Below, in pieces: positions 35,296 through 44,128 of a stretch of DNA of 64,000 nucleotides. Position numbers and translations under genes: made by a program. The DNA comes from Pseudomonas sp. Irchel 3H7. GTDB taxonomy: Bacteria > Pseudomonadota > Gammaproteobacteria > Pseudomonadales > Pseudomonadaceae. Position 1 is the stretch's first letter; the number at the start of each line of letters is the position of its first letter. Where the stretch lies: contig NZ_FYEA01000008.1 of assembly GCF_900187605.1 (NCBI RefSeq), positions 310,001 to 374,000 on the forward strand, read 5' to 3'. The notes beneath the pieces are model-generated. The model was given only the letters and a program-made list of their open reading frames with translations, was not told where the DNA came from and did not search any database.

Positions 35296-35985
35296 CTAAA
35301 CCCCGATCAGGTGTTTGAGCGGATGGTAGCCAGTTTTCATTTTGGCGGCGACGTCGAGAATGGCCTTCTCAATGCCGTTGAGATGCGTGCAGGTCAATTC
35401 GATGGCAGCGCTCTGATTACCGGCCTCGATGTATTCGATCAGACGCAGGTGCTCGTCGTCGCGGCAGACTTCATGGCTGTCGTCGTCCAGCGCCGCAGCA
35501 TACAACGAGGCACGGGAAATCAACTTCTGGAACCAGTCGAGCAGCACCGGATTATTCAGGCTGCGCGCCAGTTTGATGTGGAACTCGCCGAGCAGATGAA
35601 TCAGCCGCTCGTGGTCACCAGCGGCGTGCGCTTCATCTTCCAACAGCAGGTGTTCACGCAGGTCCTGCATCGCGGCGGTGTCCTTGCGCCGGCACAGTTC
35701 GGTGACGATGCCGATTTCGATAAGGCGGCGGGTTTCGAACAGCGAACGGATCTCTTCGTTGCTCGGCAGCGACACCGATGCCCCTTTGTTGGGCTCAGTG
35801 GTGACCAGTCCGTCGGCCTCCAATTGCTTCAATGCGGCGCGCACCGACGTGCGGCTGACATTGAATAACTCGGCCAGCGAGGCCTCGCCCAGCTTCATCC
35901 CAGGGCGCAACGAACGCTTGCTGATCGCCTCGTAAACACCTTGGTAGACGCGGTCGACCGTGGTTTCCGGTTTCTTTTCGGTCAT
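35296..35985 (-). CDS. GntR-family regulator, FCD subfamily
   Basis: A 229-residue regulator. The winged helix reads LRPGMKLGEASLAELFNVSR and TSVRAALKQLEADGLV, and the effector half is an FCD bundle with the metal-type residues in LGEFHIKLARSLNNP and DDEHLRLIEYIEAGN. FCD regulators usually respond to organic acids or amino acids. The ATG overlaps a TGA that ends an open frame from upstream (see 35982), implying that it was once the second gene of an operon whose first genes are gone. Confidence 0.9.
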   Translation of the reverse strand: MTEKKPETTVDRVYQGVYEAISKRSLRPGMKLGEASLAELFNVSRTSVRAALKQLEADGLVTTEPNKGASVSLPSNEEIRSLFETRRLIEIGIVTELCRRKDTAAMQDLREHLLLEDEAHAAGDHERLIHLLGEFHIKLARSLNNPVLLDWFQKLISRASLYAAALDDDSHEVCRDDEHLRLIEYIEAGNQSAAIELTCTHLNGIEKAILDVAAKMKTGYHPLKHLIGV

Positions 35986-36098
35986 TTGGGCACTCCTTTA
36001 ACGTCGAGCAACTGAGTGTCACGCAGGATATAGCCTTCGGCGTCGAGATGCAGGGTCTTGATTGCACGTTGATTGCGGATCCCCCATGGGGGCGGCGT
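35982..36098 (-). pseudogene. C-terminal remnant of a lost upstream gene
   Basis: The minus strand codes RNQRAIKTLHLDAEGYILRD, then TQLLDVKGVPK, and stops with TGA overlapping the GntR ATG (ATGA). Such coupling and the protein-like residues suggest the end of a real gene, but I find no start, and about 80 bases further up the region turns into a palindromic repeat. The family is not recognised. The left boundary of the remnant is a guess. Confidence 0.4.
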
Positions 36099-36174
36099 CG
36101 CTCTATCTATCTGCTCGTTGCAAGCAGGACACATGTGTTGGGAGGGGGGCGGTGAGCAGGCTCACTCCTGCGTT

Positions 36175-36207
36175 TGATCGTTCCCACGCAGAGCGTGGGA
36201 ACGATCA
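36175..36207. repeat. Palindromic repeat, family E
   Basis: A near-perfect palindrome: TGATCGTTCCCACGC ... GCGTGGGAACGATCA. It lies 10 bases after the stop of the DUF799 gene and may terminate it. Related copies are at 44004. Confidence 0.8.
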
Positions 36208-36216
36208 GTACCGGCT

Positions 36217-36876
36217 TCAGTCAGTGCCGTACTTCGGCGAACGCGGGCCGTACAGCAGGCCTGCCCGATGGCCGGCCGAAAGCAGACGATTGCTCGCCAC
36301 ACCGGCAATCGGGTAGCCGGCATCGGTGGAGCTGTTGATGATTTGCTTCACTGCCGCCGAGATCAGCATGCCGACGATACCGCCGGCATTGCTATTGCCG
36401 CCCTCTTCGCTCGACGCCCGGGCCGAACCGGTCCACAACGTCGTGCCGCTTTTCAGGTCGACCAGTTTCGCCGTCGCGGTCACTGCCGTTTCGCTGCTGA
36501 TCACCATGTAACGCGTACCGTATTCGGTCACGGTGATGTACAGCGCCGCGTCCGCACCGAAGATCTCCTTCAGTTTGCTCGGCGGGGCCTGATGGATGTC
36601 GTCCGGGGTGGTCAGACCGTTCTGGCGGAACGTCTCGTCAACCAGCGCGATCGGCAGCACGTAATAACCGGCTTCGGCCAGCGGGAAGGTCACCTGCGAC
36701 AACAGGCTGTACGACGCCTTCACATCCGGCGAAGTGTTCAGCGGAGGCAGCACCAGAATGGTTTTCGGCCGCGCCTGTTTGTAGGCCGAGTAATCCACGG
36801 TCTTGGGCGCAACGCAGCCACCCAGCACGGTCAGGGCCAGACCGGCGGCCAGCAGTTTCAAGGTGCGCGCGATCAT
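36217..36876 (-). CDS. DUF799 (GNA1162-like) lipoprotein
   Basis: A 219-residue lipoprotein. The lipobox is LTVLGGC (Cys21), followed by the DUF799 domain with TILVLPPLNTSPDVKASYSL, PLAEAGYYVLPIALVDETFR and ADAALYITVTEYGTRY. The meningococcal relative GNA1162 is a surface-linked lipoprotein thought to belong to an export apparatus. It is the last of three coupled genes (CsgG-like, DUF4810, DUF799); its ATG overlaps the stop of the DUF4810 gene by 4 bases. Confidence 0.9.
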   Translation of the reverse strand: MIARTLKLLAAGLALTVLGGCVAPKTVDYSAYKQARPKTILVLPPLNTSPDVKASYSLLSQVTFPLAEAGYYVLPIALVDETFRQNGLTTPDDIHQAPPSKLKEIFGADAALYITVTEYGTRYMVISSETAVTATAKLVDLKSGTTLWTGSARASSEEGGNSNAGGIVGMLISAAVKQIINSSTDAGYPIAGVASNRLLSAGHRAGLLYGPRSPKYGTD

Positions 36877-37244
36877 TTCGCGTCTCCGCTCTTGGCGTTT
36901 TTGAGCAGGAAATCCATGTACGTCCCGGATTCGGGGAACAGGGTTTTCTCGGTTTTGAACTGCTGCACCATCTGGTCGTCCTTGCCCATGCTCAGATAGA
37001 GCAGGCCAAGGTGCGCGTGGTAACCCGGCGGTACGGCCTTGCCGGTGGAGCGGATTTTCTGCAGGTCACGTTCCAGCGCTTCGGCCTGGGCTTCTTTCGG
37101 CTCTTCGCCTTTGAAGTATTCGTAGACCTGGGGCTCGTAACCTTCCCACTGATACAGGGTTTGCGGGCCGGAGGCACAGCCGGCCAGCAAGGCACTGGCG
37201 GCCAGGGTCAGCGCCATTAACGAGCGCGACAAATTCAGAGTCAT
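36873..37244 (-). CDS. DUF4810 lipoprotein
   Basis: A 123-residue lipoprotein with signal peptide and lipobox ALLAGC (Cys22). The DUF4810 pattern follows: TLYQWEGYEPQVYEYFKGEE, then a TPR-like helix pair (GYHAHLGLLYLSMGKDDQMV) and FKTEKTLFPESGTYMDFLLK. It sits between the CsgG-like and DUF799 genes in the order known from Neisseria and other proteobacteria, so it is probably a subunit of the same outer-membrane complex. Confidence 0.9.
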   Translation of the reverse strand: MTLNLSRSLMALTLAASALLAGCASGPQTLYQWEGYEPQVYEYFKGEEPKEAQAEALERDLQKIRSTGKAVPPGYHAHLGLLYLSMGKDDQMVQQFKTEKTLFPESGTYMDFLLKNAKSGDAK

Positions 37245-37273
37245 GGGGTGTTGCTCCTTGCAATGGGCGTCGA

Positions 37274-37960
37274 TCAGTTGCCCGGTTTCCAGGCACCGGC
37301 GTTCATGCCATCGACCAGACGATTGATCGCCTCGCGCATGGCCAGATCCAGTACTTTGCCGTTGAGGGTGGAGTCGTAGGCAGCGGTGCCGCCGAAGCCG
37401 ATGATTTCGCGGTTGGACAAGGCGTATTCGCCGGCGCCCTGGGTCGAATAGACCACTTCGGAAGTGCTGATGTTGACGATGTTCAGGTTGACCTTGGCGT
37501 AGGCCACTTGAGTCTTGCCACGACCAAGAATGCCGAACAACTGGTGATCGCCAGTCTCTTTGCGGCCGAACTCGGTGACGTCACCGGTGACCACGTAATC
37601 AGCGCCTTTCAAGCGTTGGGCCTGGCCCTTGATCGCGGCTTCCTGCTGGATTTCACCCATGTTGTCGCGATCCAGCACGCTGAAGCGGTTGGTCTGCTGC
37701 AAGTGGGTGATGAGGATGGTCTTGGCCTGACCGCCGAGACGGTCAACGCCGTCGGAGAAGATCCCGCGCATGTAGCTGGAACGGTTGTCGAACTTGCCCA
37801 CGGCCATTGGCACACGAACGCCGGTCCAGACCTGTGTAGCGCTTTCAACCTTGGCCACCGGCAGCGCGCGGGAGCTTTCGGTGGCGCAACCGGCGAGTGT
37901 GCCGGCAATCGTGCCGAGCACAGCAATCGCGACGCCTGAAACCAGCATCCGGGAGATCAT
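37274..37960 (-). CDS. CsgG/HfaB-family outer-membrane lipoprotein
   Basis: A 228-residue CsgG-like lipoprotein starting MISRMLVSGVAIAVLGTIAG, with lipobox TLAGC. The CsgG domain shows GKFDNRSSYMRGIFSDGVDR, TILITHLQQTNRFSVLDRDN, and KGADYVVTGDVTEFGRKETG. CsgG forms a secretion pore for curli subunits; in this shorter cluster the cargo is unknown. A start three codons later is possible, since the SD is weak. It leads the three-gene set. Confidence 0.9.
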   Translation of the reverse strand: MISRMLVSGVAIAVLGTIAGTLAGCATESSRALPVAKVESATQVWTGVRVPMAVGKFDNRSSYMRGIFSDGVDRLGGQAKTILITHLQQTNRFSVLDRDNMGEIQQEAAIKGQAQRLKGADYVVTGDVTEFGRKETGDHQLFGILGRGKTQVAYAKVNLNIVNISTSEVVYSTQGAGEYALSNREIIGFGGTAAYDSTLNGKVLDLAMREAINRLVDGMNAGAWKPGN

Positions 37961-38114
37961 TCTCACTGAATATTCCTTTTGAAAAACGGGGATGTCCCAC
38001 CACGGCAATGCGCGGCGGGAGTTGAAAAGGGGCGGCATTATGACAAAGTGCCATCATTCGCGACAGGTTTTTTTGACGCCAATGAATTGGCCGTCTTGAA
38101 CAGAAGCAAAACCC

Positions 38115-38206
38115 CTGTAGGAGTGAGCCTGCTCGCGATAGCGGTGTGTCATTCACGTTGATGTTGTCTGACACACCGCTATCGCGAGCAGGCTCACTCC
38201 TACAAG
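38115..38206. repeat. Palindromic intergenic repeat, family C
   Basis: Inverted arms CTGTAGGAGTGAGCCTGCTC and GAGCAGGCTCACTCCTAC with CGATAGCGGTGTGTC/GACACACCGCTATCG inside. It lies just after the dnaE2 stop. Confidence 0.85.
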
Positions 38207-38217
38207 GGTTGTGTTGA

Positions 38218-41200
38218 TCAGTGGAAATCGCGGCTCTGCACGCGGATGCCATTAAGCAGCGGGCTGAGGTCGCTCAAACGCCCGGCGATCAGGTGGCGCA
38301 CTTCACCTTCGCGCTCCCAGCGGCCATCGACTTTCAGTAGTTGCGAGCCCACCAGCACTTGCCGCTGACGCTCGGCCAGATCACGCCAGACCACCACGTT
38401 GACGTTGCCGAATTCGTCTTCCAGGGTCACGAAGGTCACGCCACTGGCGGTGCCCGGTCGTTGTCGCCCGGTGACCAGCCCGGCGACGCTCACCGGCCGG
38501 CCGTGCTCGACGTCGAGCAATTCCTGCGAACTGCGACAGCGCCGCGCCTTGAGTTCGCCACGCAACAGCGCCAACGGATGCGGCCCCAACGTGGTGCCGA
38601 CGGTGCTGTAATCGGCGTGCAGATCCTCGCCGACACTCGGCTTGGGCAGCTCCACCTCCGCCTCCTCCTGACTCGGCAGCCCGGCAAACAGACCCAACTG
38701 CTTCTGCACCCCGGCCACTTCCCAGCGCGCCCGATGCCGATGCCCAGCCAAACCGCGCAACGCCCCGGAATCGGCCAGTAACGCCTGCGCCCGACTGTCG
38801 AGTGCGGCCCGTTCGCCCAGATCGGCAACATCGGCAAACGCCCCGCGCGCCCGCGCCGCCTCGATGCGCCGGGCATCGTCCTCGCGAAAGCCCTTGATCA
38901 TGCGCAGACCCATACGGATCGCCGGTTGCGCCGCTGTGGTGGTTTCCAGGCTGCAATCCCAGTCACTGGCGCGCACGTCGACCGGGCGGATTTGCAACTG
39001 GTGTCGGCGCGCGTCCTGGAGAATCTGATCCGGGCTGTAGAAACCCATCGGCCAGCTGTTGATCAGCGCACAGGCGAACGCCGCCGGTTCGTGGCACTTG
39101 AGCCAGCAACTGGCGTAGGTCAGCAAGGCGAAACTGGCGGCGTGGGATTCGGGGAAGCCGTAGCTGCCGAAGCCTTTGATCTGCTCGAAAATCTGCGCGG
39201 CGAACTCCGGCGTGTAACCGTTTTTCTTCATGCCGGCGGCGAGGCGTTCCTTGTGCGGTTCCAATCCGCCATGGCGTTTCCACGCGGCCATCGAGCGGCG
39301 CAACTGATCGGCCTCGCCGGGGCTGTAGTCGGCGGCGACGATAGCGATCTGCATCACCTGTTCCTGAAACAGCGGCACGCCGAGGGTGCGTTTGAGCACC
39401 ACTTCCAGCTCCGGTGACGGATAGGTTTCTTTCTCTTCTTTATTGCGCCGGCGCAGGTACGGATGGACCATCCCGCCCTGAATCGGCCCCGGGCGGACGA
39501 TGGCCACTTCGATCACCAGATCGTAGAACTTCGCCGGTTTCAGACGTGGCAGCATCGACATCTGCGCCCGCGACTCGATCTGGAACACGCCAATGGTGTC
39601 GGCGCGGCTGATCATCTCGTAAGTCGGTTTGTCTTCGGCCGGGATCGTCGCCAGACTCAAGTCCATATTGCGATGGCGGCGCAGCAAGTCGAAGCAACGA
39701 CGGATCGCACTGAGCATGCCGAGGGCGAGGATGTCCACCTTAAGCAGCCCGACCGCGTCGAGGTCATCCTTGTCCCACTGGATGATCGTGCGCTCGGCCA
39801 TGGCGGCGTTCTCCACCGGCACCAGCGTGTCCAGCGGCTGCTCGGAAATCACGAAACCGCCGGGATGCTGCGACAGGTGCCGGGGGAAACCGATCAACTG
39901 CCCGGTCAGGCTCAACACCCGGCGCAGCACCGGGCTGTCCGGGTCGAAGCCGCCTTCGAGCAAACGCTCGACCGGCGGCGTTTCATCGCTCCAGTGGCCG
40001 CAGCAATCGGCCAGTGCATTGACCTGATCCGGCGGCAGGCCCAGGGCCTTGGCCACATCGCGCACCGCGCCGGCGGCGTGGTAAGTGCTGACCACCGCCG
40101 TCAGCGCCGCGCGACCACGGCCGTAACGGCGGAACACGTATTGCAGGACTTCTTCGCGGCGCTCGTGTTCGAAGTCGACGTCGATGTCCGGCGGCTCGTT
40201 GCGCTCCTTGGACATGAAGCGTTCGAACAGCAGTGTGGTGCGATCCGGGTCGATTTCGGTGATACCCAAGGCAAAACACACCGCCGAGTTGGCTGCCGAG
40301 CCTCGACCCTGACACAGAATCTTCTGCTCGCGGGCGAAGCGCACCACGTCATGCACGGTGAGAAAGTAGCTTTCGTAGCCGAGCTCGGCGATCAGCTTCA
40401 GCTCTTTGTTGATCTGCCTCAGCACCTTGAAGGGCGCGCCCTTCTCCCAGCGCCAGGCGATGCCTTCCTTGGTCAGTTGCCTTAGCCAGGAACTGGCGCT
40501 GTGTTCCTCGGGCACCAGTTCCTTGGGATATTGATAACGCAATTCGCCCAAATCAAAGGTGCAACGCCGGGCCAGCTTCACCGACTCATCCAGCAAGGCC
40601 TGCGGATACAACTCACGCAACACCTCGACGCTGCGCAAATGCCGCTCGCCATTGGGGTGCAAACGCAACCCGGCCTCGGCCACCGGCACGTGATGGCGGA
40701 TCGCGGTCATGGTGTCCTGCAAGGCGCGGCGGCCACGGGCGTGCATGTGCACATCGCCGCTGGCCACGGCTGGAATCTGCAACTCGGCGGCCAGCCCCAA
40801 CAACGCCGCCAGCCGCTGCTGATCGTCCTGGCCACGATGCAATTGCACCGCCAGCCACAGGCGTTCGGCGAAGGTCTGCTGCAGCCAACGGCCCTCTTCC
40901 ACATCATCGAGTGAATCCGGCACCCACAACACCAGTAATCCCGGCAGCGCTTGCTCAAAGTCCTCGCGCAGCACTTGATACTGACCTTTCTGCGTACGCC
41001 GCCGCGCGCGCGTGATCAAACCGCACAGCGCTTGATAGCCTGCAAGGTTCTCCACCAGCAACAGCAGTTTCGGGCCGTTGTCGATGCGCACTTCACTGCC
41101 GATGATCAGCGGCAACTCAACGGACTTCGCCGCTTGCCAAGCGCGAACGATGCCGGCCAACGTACACTCATCGGTGATCGCCAATGCCTGATAGCCGTGT

Positions 41201-41295
41201 TTTTTTGCCCGCTGAAACAGTTCCAGCGCACTGGACGCACCGCGCTGAAAACTGAAGTTCGACAGGCAGTGCAGTTCGGCATAACCGTCGTTCAT
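38218..41295 (-). CDS. dnaE2: Error-prone DNA polymerase DnaE2 (ImuC)
   Basis: A 1025-residue C-family polymerase. The PHP domain opens with YAELHCLSNFSFQRGASSAL. The catalytic aspartates lie in the PDIDVDFEHERR motif, and the finger region includes LLKVDILALGMLSAIRRCFD and HPGGFVISEQ. The C-terminal OB part reads RPVSVAGLVTGRQRPGTASG. It lengthens SOS-induced lesion bypass together with ImuA and ImuB and is a main cause of induced mutation. The start MNDGYAELH overlaps the imuB stop by 4 bases. It is the last gene of the lexA2 operon. Confidence 0.96.
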   Translation of the reverse strand: MNDGYAELHCLSNFSFQRGASSALELFQRAKKHGYQALAITDECTLAGIVRAWQAAKSVELPLIIGSEVRIDNGPKLLLLVENLAGYQALCGLITRARRRTQKGQYQVLREDFEQALPGLLVLWVPDSLDDVEEGRWLQQTFAERLWLAVQLHRGQDDQQRLAALLGLAAELQIPAVASGDVHMHARGRRALQDTMTAIRHHVPVAEAGLRLHPNGERHLRSVEVLRELYPQALLDESVKLARRCTFDLGELRYQYPKELVPEEHSASSWLRQLTKEGIAWRWEKGAPFKVLRQINKELKLIAELGYESYFLTVHDVVRFAREQKILCQGRGSAANSAVCFALGITEIDPDRTTLLFERFMSKERNEPPDIDVDFEHERREEVLQYVFRRYGRGRAALTAVVSTYHAAGAVRDVAKALGLPPDQVNALADCCGHWSDETPPVERLLEGGFDPDSPVLRRVLSLTGQLIGFPRHLSQHPGGFVISEQPLDTLVPVENAAMAERTIIQWDKDDLDAVGLLKVDILALGMLSAIRRCFDLLRRHRNMDLSLATIPAEDKPTYEMISRADTIGVFQIESRAQMSMLPRLKPAKFYDLVIEVAIVRPGPIQGGMVHPYLRRRNKEEKETYPSPELEVVLKRTLGVPLFQEQVMQIAIVAADYSPGEADQLRRSMAAWKRHGGLEPHKERLAAGMKKNGYTPEFAAQIFEQIKGFGSYGFPESHAASFALLTYASCWLKCHEPAAFACALINSWPMGFYSPDQILQDARRHQLQIRPVDVRASDWDCSLETTTAAQPAIRMGLRMIKGFREDDARRIEAARARGAFADVADLGERAALDSRAQALLADSGALRGLAGHRHRARWEVAGVQKQLGLFAGLPSQEEAEVELPKPSVGEDLHADYSTVGTTLGPHPLALLRGELKARRCRSSQELLDVEHGRPVSVAGLVTGRQRPGTASGVTFVTLEDEFGNVNVVVWRDLAERQRQVLVGSQLLKVDGRWEREGEVRHLIAGRLSDLSPLLNGIRVQSRDFH

Positions 41296-42707
41296 GCAAA
41301 CCAGCCCTGCAGCCACAACGGACCGCCCTCACCCACCGCGCGATAAGCCCAACCCTGTTGGCCGGTGCGGTTCTGGATCAGGTAATAATCGCGGCGCACA
41401 TCGTCACCGTCCCACCAGCCGGACTCGATGCGTTCCGGGCCCATGAGAATCCGTGCCGAACCCTCCGCCACACTCTGCGGTTCACCCAATAACCAGCCCG
41501 GACGCTGCACATTCGGCAAGCCTGTGCAGCGTTGTTTGTCGACACCGTGCTGCCACGCGCACTCCGGACGATGATCAGCCTGAAAGCGCAGCCCCTGCAC
41601 GGCGTCATCACCCAAGCGTGCACGCAAGCGTTCGCGCAATTGCTCCCAGGGCAAGGTCTGCTGCGGACGGTCGTCGAACAGTTCCTGAAACTGCGGCACG
41701 AAGCTCGGCAGGTCCTCGGCACGCAGACGAAAACCACGCACGGGCGCCTCGACCTGCACTTGCTCGAGCCGACCACGGGCCAGTTCGAAGAGCATCGCCG
41801 GATCACGTTCGGCGCTGAGCAAACCGACTTTGATCACGCTGTCCGGCAGCCCGGCGTGTTCCAGATGCAGGTCGAAACGCTGCACGCCGCTGTCGCGCCC
41901 GCAAAGGAACGCCGACAGATCGCCAGTCAAACGCCGTAGCGGAAACAGCAGCGCCTGATGGGATTGCACGTCAAAGTTGAGTTCGATGCGCACATCGAAA
42001 CGATCGGGCGGCAAGTAAAACTCCAGCGCCAAGGGTCGCGCGCCAAACAAGGTGTCGAGGTGCTTGAGCATCTGCGCTTCGAAGCGTCGGGCCAGCGCCT
42101 GACGCGGCAAGCTCTGCACCTGACTGAGGTTGCGCAGGCCCATGCGCGACAACGCCGTGGCCACGCTCGGCTCCAGGCCGACACGGTCGACGGGCAACTG
42201 GCCGAGGTGATGCTGCAAGGCTTCGCCGTCCGGCACCACCAAGCCATCGTAAGCATTGGCCAGTACCCGCGCCGCCACCGGATTCGGTGCGGCAACGATG
42301 CGATGGCGAAAGCCCAGATCGCTCAGTTCCTTGCGCAACCGTGCTTCAAACTGCGCCCAGGAACCGAACAGCCCCAGGCTCGATTCGATCTCGAACACCA
42401 CGGCGCGCGGGTAATGCACGCTGACCTGCGCGCTGAAACCGTAGGCCCACGCGGCAAGAAACTGCTGCCAGTGCTCGACCTCGGCCACCTCGTAATCGGC
42501 GGTGGCAAACCCTTTGCTCATCGCTTGGGCGGCGGTCATCGACTGGCCAGCGCGCAACCCGAGTTTGCGCGCCGCCGGGTTGACCGCTTGCAGCACTCGA
42601 CGCTGGGCCGGGCCGCTGAGCAGCACCAACGGCTCATCAGGATCGGGGCGCTGACGCAGCACGGCATCAAGGGCCAATTGCGGGAACAGAATACACACCC
42701 AGCGCAT
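41292..42707 (-). CDS. imuB: ImuB, inactive Y-family polymerase homologue
   Basis: A 471-residue Y-family-like protein starting MRWVCILFPQLALDAVLRQR. The catalytic acids of true Y polymerases are missing: the first motif has FPQLALD instead of DxD, and the SxDE motif is replaced by FEIESSLGLF. This is usual for ImuB, which acts as a hub. A probable clamp-binding segment is QQTLPWEQL near residue 355. The start was chosen at the conserved MRWVCI, 8 bases after the imuA stop. It brings DnaE2 to the sliding clamp. Confidence 0.95.
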   Translation of the reverse strand: MRWVCILFPQLALDAVLRQRPDPDEPLVLLSGPAQRRVLQAVNPAARKLGLRAGQSMTAAQAMSKGFATADYEVAEVEHWQQFLAAWAYGFSAQVSVHYPRAVVFEIESSLGLFGSWAQFEARLRKELSDLGFRHRIVAAPNPVAARVLANAYDGLVVPDGEALQHHLGQLPVDRVGLEPSVATALSRMGLRNLSQVQSLPRQALARRFEAQMLKHLDTLFGARPLALEFYLPPDRFDVRIELNFDVQSHQALLFPLRRLTGDLSAFLCGRDSGVQRFDLHLEHAGLPDSVIKVGLLSAERDPAMLFELARGRLEQVQVEAPVRGFRLRAEDLPSFVPQFQELFDDRPQQTLPWEQLRERLRARLGDDAVQGLRFQADHRPECAWQHGVDKQRCTGLPNVQRPGWLLGEPQSVAEGSARILMGPERIESGWWDGDDVRRDYYLIQNRTGQQGWAYRAVGEGGPLWLQGWFA

Positions 42708-42714
42708 GGCGACC

Positions 42715-43332
42715 TCAGTGACCCACGGCAAAGGCAATCGGCGCCGCACGCGCCAAACCGCCACGGCACTTGAGCACGCGCAACTGCGCGGGTTTGGCAT
42801 CGATGGCAATCCGTAATGCCGCCGGTGACGGATTGACCGCTTCGCTTAACGGACGCCACGCAAACGCCAGGGTCTGGCCGGTTTCCGCCGCCACCTGCAA
42901 ACGCCGCAACGCGCGGTCATCAGCCTTGTGCGGCCAGCACAGCACCGCGCCGCAACTGCCTGAACGCAGGCATTGTTCCGCCGCCCACAAGGCATCGCGT
43001 TCACTGGCCTGAATCACCGACAACTGACGCAGATCGACCCCGGCGTTCTCCCACGCCTGCGGGTACGGCACGAATGGCGGCGCCACCAGCACAATGCGCT
43101 CGCCCGCCGCCGACAACCGCGCCAGCGTCGGCCAGACCAGTTGCAGTTCGCCGACACCGGGGCCGGCCAACAGGATTTCGCTCAGCGCCGCTTCCGGCCA
43201 GCCACCGCTGGGCAATGCTGCGTCGAGCGCGGCGTGCCCGGTGGGTTGCGGACTGGCGGCCGGCGGCGCAGGCCGGCCCCTCCAGACCTGGCCGCCATTG
43301 AACAGCGTATCCAACGCAACGACGGCGCCCAT
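42715..43332 (-). CDS. imuA: ImuA, RecA-like SOS mutagenesis factor
   Basis: A 205-residue ImuA (SulA/RecA-like). Typical segments are TGHAALDAALPSGGWPEAAL, LSEILLAGPGVGELQLVWPT and WENAGVDLRQLSVIQASERD. It lacks a full Walker A. Known data on the cassette show that ImuA and ImuB are both needed for DnaE2-dependent mutagenesis. Its ATG directly abuts the lexA2 stop (1-base overlap at 43332). Confidence 0.93.
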   Translation of the reverse strand: MGAVVALDTLFNGGQVWRGRPAPPAASPQPTGHAALDAALPSGGWPEAALSEILLAGPGVGELQLVWPTLARLSAAGERIVLVAPPFVPYPQAWENAGVDLRQLSVIQASERDALWAAEQCLRSGSCGAVLCWPHKADDRALRRLQVAAETGQTLAFAWRPLSEAVNPSPAALRIAIDAKPAQLRVLKCRGGLARAAPIAFAVGH

Positions 43333-43949
43333 CAGCCTTGCCTCACCAGACCGCAGAACACCCCTTCGATGGCCAGATCCTGATCGTCGCGCACGACAAT
43401 CGGCTGGTACGCCGGGTTGCGCGGCAACAGCCGCACTTCATCGCCGAGCCGTTCGAAGCGTTTGATAGTGACTTCACCGTCGAGCCGCGCCACGACGATC
43501 TGGCCGTTGAGCGCTTCGGGATTGCGCCGTACGCCGACCAGATCACCGTCGAGAATGCCGTCCTCGATCATCGAATCGCCCTGCACCCGCAGCATGTAGT
43601 CGGGTGTGCGCGAGAACAGCGCCGGGTCGAGCAGCAAGCGGCTATGGATGTCGGCATCGGCGCCAATTGGTGCACCGGCAGCGACGCGGCCGAGCACGGG
43701 GATGTCGAGCAGCTCCGGGCGTGGCGGTTGCCCGAGCAGGCGAATGCCGCGGGCCTGATGCGGATTGACCTCGATAAACCCGGCTTCGGTGAGCGCCAGC
43801 ACGTGCTTGCGCGCCACGCTGCGCGAGGCAAAACCAAAAGCCTCGCTGATTTCAGCGAGGCTTGGGGGCTGACCGTGTTCGGCGATTCGATCGCGGATAA
43901 ACGTCAGGATGGCGGTACGGCGGGGAGTCAGGTTCGTCATGGAGTACAT
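43332..43949 (-). CDS. lexA2: LexA2 repressor of the imu cassette
   Basis: A 205-residue LexA paralogue. The winged helix is near 30-60 (SLAEISEAFGFASRSVARKH). The self-cleavage site is AAGAP (Ala91-Gly92), with catalytic Ser126 (VQGDSMIEDGI) and Lys163 (VTIKRFE), so it should respond to RecA. The first ATG at 43949 has AGGAG five bases upstream; a second ATG at 43940 lacks this. The gene heads lexA2-imuA-imuB-dnaE2, and its own operator covers the ribosome site and start codon. Confidence 0.95.
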   Translation of the reverse strand: MYSMTNLTPRRTAILTFIRDRIAEHGQPPSLAEISEAFGFASRSVARKHVLALTEAGFIEVNPHQARGIRLLGQPPRPELLDIPVLGRVAAGAPIGADADIHSRLLLDPALFSRTPDYMLRVQGDSMIEDGILDGDLVGVRRNPEALNGQIVVARLDGEVTIKRFERLGDEVRLLPRNPAYQPIVVRDDQDLAIEGVFCGLVRQG

Positions 43950-43958
43950 TTGTACTCC
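43941..43958. promoter_or_regulatory. LexA2 operator overlapping the lexA2 start
   Basis: The palindrome GGAGTACATTTGTACTCC contains GTAC-N4-GTAC, which agrees with the GTAC-N4-GTGC type box known for LexA2 of P. putida and differs from the CTG-N10-CAG box of LexA1. It spans the SD and the first codons of lexA2. Confidence 0.8.
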
Positions 43959-44003
43959 TGTAGGATTTTCCTGACAAGCGCCACAGGTCGGCCCACCCCA
44001 CGT

Positions 44004-44107
44004 TGATCGTTCCCACGCTCCGCGTGGGAATGCAGCCCGTGACGCTCCGCGTCACTGGACGCAGAGCGTCCCTAGAGGCGTTCCCACGCAGAGCGTGGGA
44101 ACGATCA
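44004..44107. repeat. Palindromic repeat cluster, family E
   Basis: TGATCGTTCCCACGCTCCGC with GTGGGAATGCAG at left, GACGCTCCGCGTC in the middle, and GTTCCCACGCAGAGCGTGGG plus AACGATCA at right. The arms are inverted copies. Confidence 0.8.
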
Positions 44108-44128
44108 GTACGATCAGTGCGGGGGGGG

